NCBI GenBank assembly: GCA_947365245.1
Contig: CANAWG010000003.1
Location: 124,001-188,000 of the forward strand
DNA length: 64,000 nt
DNA from: an uncultured Oscillibacter sp.
GTDB lineage: Bacteria; Bacillota; Clostridia; Oscillospirales; Oscillospiraceae
Direction: 5' to 3'
This document shows positions 33,667 to 40,560 of the stretch, in pieces (position 1 is the stretch's first letter; every line of letters begins with the position of its first letter). Made by a program: the position numbers and the translations under genes. The notes under the pieces are model-generated. The model saw only the letters and a list, made by a program, of their open reading frames with translations, had not been told where the DNA came from and ran no database searches.

Positions 33667-35925
33667 TCATTCGGTCTCGCCGTCCAAAAGCCCGAGCTGC
33701 TTTTCCTCGCTGTCCTCCTGCCGCAGGAGGGCCCCGGCGGCGGGAACGGCGCGCACCCGGTAGCGGCTTTGATTGGTAATGCCCGTCTCCTCCAGGGGTT
33801 TCACCGCCTCCAGGCGGTATTTGGGCTTGAGATTCATCACCGCCACGCCCTGGGTGGAGCGGGTGGTCTTGGGGGCCAGCAGGGCCGTGTGGAAGATCAG
33901 GCACCGGGGCTCCGTGGAGTACACCGCCAGCTCCCGGTCCTCATCGATCCGGCAGACGCACACCAGGGGGGACTTGTCGGAGTAGGCCCCGGTGAGCTTG
34001 CGGCGGTTGGAGGTGGTCTTGTAGGCCGTCAGGTCCACCCGGGCGGCCTTGCCGTTTTCAAAGAAGAACAGCAGCGCCCCGGCGTAGTCCGCCCCCGGCA
34101 GCACGGCGTACACCACGCTCTCCCCGGCGTCCATGCCCAGCTTGGAGGGCAGGTAGTCCCCCAGGACGCTGGCCTTGGAATCGTCAAACTCACTGAGGCG
34201 GGTCTTGTAGACCTGGCACCTGTCGGTGAAGAACATGATCTCCGCGGCGGAGGTGGTCTCAAAGCTCTGGCGGAGGCCGTCGCCCTCCTTGAACTTCTGC
34301 TCGCCGCTCATCCGCAGGCTCTGGGGGGTAATCTTTTTGAAGTAGCCCTCCCGGGAGAGGAACACGTGGACCGGGTACTCCTCCGCCTGCTCCGCCTCGT
34401 CGTAGACCTGGATCTCGTGGCCGTAGACGATGGTAGTGCGGCGGGGCTCGCCGTACTTTTTGGCGGCCTCGGTCAGCTCCTCCACCAGGATCTTCTTTAC
34501 CCGTTTGGGGCTGTTCAGGATGTCCTCCAGGTCCTCGATCTCGTCCTGGAGGGCGGCGGTCTCGTTGACCCGCTTTAGGATATACTCCTTGTTGATGTTG
34601 CGCAGCTTGATCTCCGCCACGTACTCCGCCTGAGTCTGGTCGATGCCGAAGCCGATCATCAGGTTGGGGATGACCTCGGACTCCTCCTCCGTCTCCCGGA
34701 TGATCTTGATGGCCTTGTCGATGTCCAGGAGGATGCGCTTGAGGCCCTTTAAGAGGTGCAGCTTGTCTTTGCGCTTTTGCAGCACGAAGTACACCCGCCG
34801 CCGGACGGACTCCGTGCGCCAGGCGGTCCACTCCTCCAGAATCTGCCGGACCCCCAGCACCCGGGGCTGTCCGGCGATCAGGACGTTGAAATTGCAGGAG
34901 AAAGAGTCCTCCAGCGGCGTCTGCTTGTAGAGCCGGGCCATGAGCTTGTCCGGGTCCGCCCCCCGCTTGAGGTCGATGGTGAGCTTGAGGCCGGAGAGGT
35001 CCGTCTCATCCCGCATGTCGGCGATCTCCCGGGCCTTACCGGCCTTGATGAGCTCCGCCACCTTGTCCAGAATGGCCTCCACGGTGGTGGAGTAGGGGAT
35101 CTCCACGATCTCGATGAGGTTCTCCTCTTTGACGTAGCGGTATTTCGCCCGGACCTTCACGCTGCCCCGGCCGGTGGAGTAGATCTCGTTCAGGGCGGCG
35201 GGGTCCAAAATCAGCTCGCCGCCGGTGGGGAAGTCCGGGGCCAGCAGGGTCTCCGTGAGGTCGCAGTCCGGGTTTTTGAGGTAGGCGACAGCGGTGTCGC
35301 AGACCTCTTTCAGGTTGAATCCGCAGAACTGAGAGGCCATGCCCACGGCGATGCCGGTGTTGGCGGACACCAGGATGTTGGGGAAGGTGGTGGGCAGCAG
35401 GGCGGGCTCTTTCATGGAGTTGTCGTAGTTGTCCACGAAGTCCACGGTGTCGCTGTCGATGTCCTTGAAGATCTCCTGGCAGATGGGGGCCAGCTTTGCC
35501 TCGGTGTACCGGGGGGCGGCCCAGGACATATCCCGGGAGTAGCACTTGCCGAAGTTGCCCTTGGAGTCCACAAAGGGGGCCAGCAGGGCGCCGTAGCCCC
35601 GGGAGAGGCGCACCATGGTGTCGTAGATGGCGGCGTCGCCGTGGGGGTTTAAGCGCATGGTCTGGCCCACGATGTTGGCGGACTTGGTCCGCGCCCCGGT
35701 CAAAAGCCCCATCTTGTACATGGTGTAGAGGAGCTTTCGGTGGGAGGGCTTGAAGCCGTCGATCTCCGGGATGGCCCGGGAGACGATGACCGACATGGCG
35801 TAGGGCATGTAGTTGGTCTCCAGGGTGTCGGTGATGGGCTGTTCCACCACCGCGGCGTGGAGACCCAGGACGTTGGGGTTATTCACCTTGGGCTTGTTTT
35901 CATTTGGCGTCTTCTTCTTCGGCAT
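33667..35925 (-). CDS. parC: DNA topoisomerase IV subunit A
   Basis: 752-residue cleavage-religation subunit. The catalytic tyrosine is Y140 in WAAPRYTEAKL, after the winged-helix segment KPSHRKLLYTMYKMG; the six-bladed C-terminal propeller is in the last 270 residues or so. At the quinolone-contact site the motif is PHGDAAIYD, so residue 98 is alanine where GyrA and ParC normally have serine, while the aspartate at 102 is kept. The ATPase subunit gene lies upstream in the same direction, with one unrelated gene in between. ParC rather than GyrA is inferred from the size and the divergent sequence. Confidence 0.88.
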   Translation of the reverse strand: MPKKKTPNENKPKVNNPNVLGLHAAVVEQPITDTLETNYMPYAMSVIVSRAIPEIDGFKPSHRKLLYTMYKMGLLTGARTKSANIVGQTMRLNPHGDAAIYDTMVRLSRGYGALLAPFVDSKGNFGKCYSRDMSWAAPRYTEAKLAPICQEIFKDIDSDTVDFVDNYDNSMKEPALLPTTFPNILVSANTGIAVGMASQFCGFNLKEVCDTAVAYLKNPDCDLTETLLAPDFPTGGELILDPAALNEIYSTGRGSVKVRAKYRYVKEENLIEIVEIPYSTTVEAILDKVAELIKAGKAREIADMRDETDLSGLKLTIDLKRGADPDKLMARLYKQTPLEDSFSCNFNVLIAGQPRVLGVRQILEEWTAWRTESVRRRVYFVLQKRKDKLHLLKGLKRILLDIDKAIKIIRETEEESEVIPNLMIGFGIDQTQAEYVAEIKLRNINKEYILKRVNETAALQDEIEDLEDILNSPKRVKKILVEELTEAAKKYGEPRRTTIVYGHEIQVYDEAEQAEEYPVHVFLSREGYFKKITPQSLRMSGEQKFKEGDGLRQSFETTSAAEIMFFTDRCQVYKTRLSEFDDSKASVLGDYLPSKLGMDAGESVVYAVLPGADYAGALLFFFENGKAARVDLTAYKTTSNRRKLTGAYSDKSPLVCVCRIDEDRELAVYSTEPRCLIFHTALLAPKTTRSTQGVAVMNLKPKYRLEAVKPLEETGITNQSRYRVRAVPAAGALLRQEDSEEKQLGLLDGETE

Positions 35926-35978
35926 ATCGTCTCGTTGTTCCTTTGCTCATAGTTTCCCCGCGCCGCGGCGGATCAAAA

Positions 35979-37706
35979 TTACTGAACGGAGGCAAGCACC
36001 TGCTCCGCCGTCAGGCCGGGAACGCCCTTGACGGGGGTCTTGAACAGCTGGTCGTCAAACAGGGCGGACTGGGCGGGGTCGGCTTTCATGGCGGTATAGA
36101 TCTTCCCCCGCTCGGTCTCCCAGATATTCTGGTTCAGCACATTGTTTCTGGCCCACCAGTTGTAGCCGTCCAGGTAGTTTTCGTAGGCCTCGTCCCAGCT
36201 TTTGAAGTTGTCGTGGAGCAGCGTGGCCGCCGGCTCCAGCAGGGCCAGGGCCTCGGGATAGGTGACGTAGCCGGCCAGATACCCCCACTGGACCAGGTTG
36301 CTCATGCGGAAGAGGTCCCAACAGAGGATCCCCCGGTCTCCCCATTTTTCACTCAGCTGCTTCGTGTAGGGGAACATATATTGGTCCATCCCCTGGGCGT
36401 TTTTCAGCAGCTGCTGATACTCCGCCGCGGACAGGCTCTTAATCAGCGCTGCGTCCGTCAGGAAATCGACGTTGTGGCCAAAAAGGGTCATTCTGCACAC
36501 GGTGTTGATCAGGTCCTCCCGGCTGGTGATGTCCCAGTTGCCCTTAAAGGTGGTTCGGGCATAGTCCGGGCCGGTGGTATCCAGCCGGTTGGTCACACGG
36601 CTGCCCACCGCGGCTCTGCCGTACCGGCACTTGCCGCCAAAGGTCCCCACCTGATCCGCGTTATTCAGAGCGCCCAGCATGGCGCCCATTGGCAGCGCCC
36701 ACGCCTCCAGATTGGAGGGCTTCACGGCGTCCCGATTTTCCGTAATCGCCGCCTGCTGCTTACCCGGCAGCATCTCCACAGTCTGGCCCAAAAGCTGCTC
36801 CAGGCTCTTTACCGGGACATACATCCGCCCATCCTCCAGTAAGGGCGCGGAGGACATCTGGACAGACTTCTTCCCGACAGATGCCTGCTTGCTGCCAGCA
36901 GAGACCACGGCAGTCACACCCGCCCGTTCCAGGGTCATCTTTTTTCCGGAGAGCGTCACGGCAGCCCCCATCAGTTCAGCCAACCGTCCCAGCGGCACAA
37001 AGGTCTGCCCGCTCCGGATGACGGCGATCTGGTCCTCCCATTTTGATCCGTCCCGCAGGGAGCGGTTGGGACAAACCAGTTTGCCGTCCAGCGTGACAAA
37101 AGTCAGCCCTTTGACCATACTCAGCTGCTTGGGGGAGAGGCAGCTCAAAAAAGCGTTGTCCAGCAGCTTCTCCATAGTAAAATCCGGATAGGCCAGAAGA
37201 TATTCCATGGCGGCCACAAACATGCCCAGTCCCCTGTCTGTAAGGTCCTGGCTGTCCGGCACTTTTAGCAGAAGACAGCGGGCATTCCAAAGCCGAAACG
37301 CATAGTGCGCGGGTTCCTGCCCCTTTAGATTGTAGGCGGTACTGTCCAGGCGGTTCTGTAAAGCGACCGTCTTTCCCTGGGCCAACGCGTTTGCGTTATA
37401 GCGGAAATCCAGCAGGCCGCATTCAAAGCAGATACTGGCTTCCCGGCTCTGCCGCAGCGCCTCGTAATCGCTGTACAGCGGCGCGCCTTTTTCCGGCGCC
37501 AGATGTCCTGCCGCGGCGTCGGCCCGCAGGCGGAGAATCCGGTCCCAGGTCTCCTTTTGATATGCCTCGCCTTTTTCAAATAGGACATACTCCTCCGCTT
37601 TCACCCAGTCCGGCGGCGCGGGCTTCGTCTCCGCCGCCGAGGCGGCGGGGGCCGCCAGCGCCAGAAGCATCACCACAGAAAGCGCCAGGGAAATCAACCG
37701 TTTCAT
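35979..37706 (-). CDS. Exported protein with copper-amine-oxidase-like stalk repeat and DUF1266 domain
   Basis: 575 residues. A signal peptide (about 1-25, ending AASAAE) implies export. After an unrecognised N-terminal part comes a stalk domain of the copper amine oxidase N-terminal type (about 210-325: QTFVPLGRLAELMGAAV, RMYVPVKSLEQLLGQTV), common in clostridial wall proteins. The C-terminal third (about 425-545) matches DUF1266: CWDLFRMSNLVQWGYLAGYVTYPEAL, then KSWDEAYENYLDGYNWW. It sits between parE and parC, an odd place for a surface protein. No enzyme motif is seen and its function is unknown. Confidence 0.78.
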   Translation of the reverse strand: MKRLISLALSVVMLLALAAPAASAAETKPAPPDWVKAEEYVLFEKGEAYQKETWDRILRLRADAAAGHLAPEKGAPLYSDYEALRQSREASICFECGLLDFRYNANALAQGKTVALQNRLDSTAYNLKGQEPAHYAFRLWNARCLLLKVPDSQDLTDRGLGMFVAAMEYLLAYPDFTMEKLLDNAFLSCLSPKQLSMVKGLTFVTLDGKLVCPNRSLRDGSKWEDQIAVIRSGQTFVPLGRLAELMGAAVTLSGKKMTLERAGVTAVVSAGSKQASVGKKSVQMSSAPLLEDGRMYVPVKSLEQLLGQTVEMLPGKQQAAITENRDAVKPSNLEAWALPMGAMLGALNNADQVGTFGGKCRYGRAAVGSRVTNRLDTTGPDYARTTFKGNWDITSREDLINTVCRMTLFGHNVDFLTDAALIKSLSAAEYQQLLKNAQGMDQYMFPYTKQLSEKWGDRGILCWDLFRMSNLVQWGYLAGYVTYPEALALLEPAATLLHDNFKSWDEAYENYLDGYNWWARNNVLNQNIWETERGKIYTAMKADPAQSALFDDQLFKTPVKGVPGLTAEQVLASVQ

Positions 37707-37754
37707 CGCTACGTCCTCCTCATTTTTTAATCTCCCGCCCCCGGGGCGGCGGAA

Positions 37755-39749
37755 TTACGAGATATCCGCCATCTCCAGATACTTGTACCCGTTCTCCGCG
37801 ATGTGGTCCTTCCGCCCCTGGAGGTTGTCCCCCAGCAGAAGGTCGAACACCTCCGCCGTTCGCTCCGCGTCCTCCGGCATCACCCGGATCAGCCGCCGGG
37901 TCTCCGGGTTCATAGTGGTCAGCCACATCATGTCCGGCTCGTTCTCTCCCAAACCCTTGGAGCGGTCGATCTTGTATTTCTTCCCCTCCAGGTCTTTCAC
38001 AATATCATTCTTCTCCTTGTCGGAGTAGGCAAACCAGGTCTTCTCCCCGCAGTTGATCTCAAAGAGGGGCGTCTCCGCGATATACACGTACCCCTCCCGG
38101 ATGAGGGTCGGCGTCAGGCGGTAGAGCATGGTCAGCACCAGCGTGCGGATCTGGAAGCCGTCCACGTCGCCGTCGGTGCAGATCACCACCTTGCTCCAGC
38201 GGAGGTTCGAGAGGTCAAAGGACGCCACGTCCTTGACGTGCCTGTTTGTGACCTCCACGCCGCAGCCCAGGACCTTGATGAGGTCCGTGATGATCTCGCT
38301 TTTGAAGATGCGGGCGTAGTCCGCCTTGAGGCAGTTTAGGATCTTGCCCCGGATGGGCATGATGCCCTGGTACTCCGAGTCCCGGGCCTGCTTGACGCTG
38401 CCAAGGGCCGAGTCGCCCTCCACGATGTAGATCTCCCGCTTCTCCACGTCCTTGGTGCGGCAGTCCACGAACTTCTGCACCCGGTTGGAGATGTCGATAG
38501 AGCCGGAGAGCTTCTTTTTGATGTTCAGCCGGGCCTCTTCGGCTTTCTCCCGGCTGCGCTTGTTCAGCAGGACCTGCCCCGCGATCTTCTCCGCGTCAAA
38601 GGGATTTTCAATGAAGTAGATCTCCAGGTTGGACCGGAGGAACTCCGTCATGGCCTCCTGGATGAACTTGTTGGTGATGGCCTTTTTCGTCTGGTTTTCG
38701 TAGCTGGTCTGGGTGGAGAAGTTGCTGGAGACCAGCACCAGACAGTCCTCCACGTCCGCCCAGGTGATCTTGCTCTCGTTTTTCTGGTACTTCCCCTGGT
38801 CCCGCAGGTATTTGTCGATGGCGGAGACAAAGGCGGACTTGCTGGCTTTCTCCGGGCTGCCGCCGTGCTCCAGCCAGCTGGAGTTGTGGTAGTGCTCCAC
38901 CACGTTGACCCGGTTGGAAAAGCAGACGGCGATACTGAGCTTCACCTTGTACTCCGGCTTGTCCGCCCGGTCCCGGCCCCGCTTCTCCGCCTGCCAGAAG
39001 ACGGGGGATGTCAGGGCCCCCTCTCCCGCCAGCTCCGAGACGTAGTCGGAGATGCCGTTTTCATAGAGGAACTCCGTCTCGGTGAAAGTCCCCGGCTCCG
39101 TCTCGTCCCGGAAGAGGAACCGGACGCCGGCGTTCACCACCGCCTGGCGCTTCATCACGTCGGCAAAGTACTCCGCCGGGATGGCGATGTCCGTGAACAC
39201 GTCCAGGTCGGGCAGCCACCGGGTGCGGGTGCCGGTCTTTCTGCTTTGGTTTTTGGGCAGGGGCTTTTTCTCCAGCTCTCCCACGATTTCGCCCCGCTCA
39301 AAGTGGAGACTGTACTCAAAGCCGTCCCGCCAGACGGTGACGTCCATGTACCGGGAGGCATACTGGGTGGCGCAGGAGCCCAGACCGTTGAGGCCTAAGG
39401 AGAACTCGTAGTTGTCCCCGCCCTCATTGTCGTACTTGCCGCCGGCGTACAGCTCGCAGAACACCAGCTCCCAGTTGTACTTCTGCTCCTTCTCGTTCCA
39501 GTCCACCGGACAGCCCCGGCCGGCGTCCTCCACCTCCACGCTGTGGTCCGAAAACCGGGTGACGGTGATGGACGTGCCGTGGCCCTCCCGGGCCTCGTCG
39601 ATGGAGTTGGAGAGGATCTCGAACACCGCGTGTTCGCAGCCGTCCAGCCCGTCGGAGCCGAAAATGACGCCGGGCCGCTTCCGGACCCGGTCCGCGCCCT
39701 TGAGGGACGAGATGCTCTCATTGCCGTAATCCTGTTTCTTCGATGCCAT
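37755..39749 (-). CDS. parE: DNA topoisomerase IV subunit B
   Basis: 664-residue GHKL ATPase subunit. The Bergerat motifs are EILSNSIDEA and EDAGRGCPVDW, then GLNGLGSCATQ; the Toprim domain has EGDSALGSVKQARD and the acidic CTDGDVDGFQI. The usual EGDSAGGSAKQGRD is altered, so this is a divergent branch, as is its partner. ATG 39749 has TTGGAGGA seven bases upstream; frame to 39791 covers the promoter and is not coding. A GC hairpin (39764-39780) lies just before the ribosome site. With ParC it should decatenate daughter chromosomes. Confidence 0.9.
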   Translation of the reverse strand: MASKKQDYGNESISSLKGADRVRKRPGVIFGSDGLDGCEHAVFEILSNSIDEAREGHGTSITVTRFSDHSVEVEDAGRGCPVDWNEKEQKYNWELVFCELYAGGKYDNEGGDNYEFSLGLNGLGSCATQYASRYMDVTVWRDGFEYSLHFERGEIVGELEKKPLPKNQSRKTGTRTRWLPDLDVFTDIAIPAEYFADVMKRQAVVNAGVRFLFRDETEPGTFTETEFLYENGISDYVSELAGEGALTSPVFWQAEKRGRDRADKPEYKVKLSIAVCFSNRVNVVEHYHNSSWLEHGGSPEKASKSAFVSAIDKYLRDQGKYQKNESKITWADVEDCLVLVSSNFSTQTSYENQTKKAITNKFIQEAMTEFLRSNLEIYFIENPFDAEKIAGQVLLNKRSREKAEEARLNIKKKLSGSIDISNRVQKFVDCRTKDVEKREIYIVEGDSALGSVKQARDSEYQGIMPIRGKILNCLKADYARIFKSEIITDLIKVLGCGVEVTNRHVKDVASFDLSNLRWSKVVICTDGDVDGFQIRTLVLTMLYRLTPTLIREGYVYIAETPLFEINCGEKTWFAYSDKEKNDIVKDLEGKKYKIDRSKGLGENEPDMMWLTTMNPETRRLIRVMPEDAERTAEVFDLLLGDNLQGRKDHIAENGYKYLEMADIS

Positions 39750-39799
39750 AGATCCTCCAAAAAAGGGCGGAGACCGCCCTGAAAATACCAATATATCGT

Positions 39800-39828
39800 A
39801 CTATATCACAGTTTTTTCCCAAGTTCAA
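39800..39828 (-). promoter_or_regulatory. parE operon promoter
   Basis: TTGAAC (39823-39828) and TATAGT (39800-39805), 17 bases apart on the minus strand, about 50 bases before ATG 39749. Confidence 0.75.
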
Positions 39829-40143
39829 GTACTCGCCGGCCAAATCCGGGACCGCCGCCCGGCGCCCGTCCCGGCCGACGGTGGACGTGCTCCTGTTTCG
39901 ACCAAAAGTCCTCCTGCCGGAGACTGCGTTTCCCGCCCTTTCCCGTTAAAGAGTTTCCTTTTTCGGGAAAATGTTGTTGCCTGACAGTTTCCATAACGGC
40001 GCTGTCACCCGCCGAAAAACGCGCCGTCATCGGGTTTTGCACATTTTCCACAGAGTTTTCCACACTGTTATGTCAACCTTGTAATCTCTGAAAAAATCCA
40101 GCGGCGGGGACAACGTCCCTCCCCGCCGGGAGGACAGGGCCGC
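39829..40143. other. Gap upstream of the topoisomerase operon
   Basis: 315 bases between the lspA stop and the parE promoter, both on the minus strand. The left part is GC-rich with small inverted repeats (about 39835-39885), the middle shows nothing I can support, and 40035-40064 holds three DnaA-box-like 9-mers. No gene is seen. Confidence 0.55.
40035..40064 (+). promoter_or_regulatory. Cluster of three DnaA-box-like 9-mers
   Basis: TTTTGCACA (40035-40043), TTTTCCACA (40044-40052) and TTTTCCACA (40056-40064) all fit the relaxed box TTWTNCACA and point the same way. No dnaA gene is near. A DnaA-binding role is inferred from the motif only. Confidence 0.45.
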
Positions 40144-40560
40144 CTACCGGCGGCGCCCCAGCAGCAGCCCCGCCGCCCCCAGGAAGAGGGCGATGTCCGC
40201 CAGGTTGTAGACGTACCGCCCAAGGGGTCCCGGGGCCTTGGGGAAGCGGAGGTAGTCGTACACCCGGCCGTGGCGCAGCCGCTCCCACAGGTTGGAAAGA
40301 CCGCCTCCCAGCACCAGCCCCGCGGCGGCGGGGTTCCGCCGGCCGCAGAGGACTGCCGCCGCCAGGGCCCCCAGGGAGAGGGCCAGCAGCGGCCCGCGCC
40401 GGATGGGCAGACCAAAGGCGGCGCCGTCGTTCCACAGCGCCGTCAGGCGGACTCTGCCGCCCCAGTGGTCCCTCTCCCGGCGCTCCGGGCGGCACAGGGC
40501 CCGCCGGAGCACGGCGCAGGCGGCGGCCACCGCGGCGGCGGTCAAGAGCATGGTCGTCAT
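40144..40560 (-). CDS. lspA: Signal peptidase II (lipoprotein signal peptidase) homologue
   Basis: 138-residue four-helix membrane protein of the LspA family, which cleaves lipoprotein signal peptides. NDGAAFG (44-50), LGGGLSNLWERL (85-95), GRVYDYLRF and YNLADIALFLG correspond to the family blocks. The two catalytic aspartates are kept as D102 and D122, but the aspartate of the usual NLxDR motif is glutamate (E93). The start ATG overlaps the stop of the upstream GTPase gene as ATGA, so it depends on translation of that gene. The N-terminus is shorter and more hydrophobic than in typical LspA, so some doubt remains about activity. Confidence 0.8.
   Translation of the reverse strand: MTTMLLTAAAVAAACAVLRRALCRPERRERDHWGGRVRLTALWNDGAAFGLPIRRGPLLALSLGALAAAVLCGRRNPAAAGLVLGGGLSNLWERLRHGRVYDYLRFPKAPGPLGRYVYNLADIALFLGAAGLLLGRRR

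Noticed and set aside
40035..40064. Replication origin at the DnaA-box-like cluster
   Set aside because: There is no dnaA, dnaN or AT-rich unwinding stretch beside it, so only a DnaA-binding cluster is proposed.
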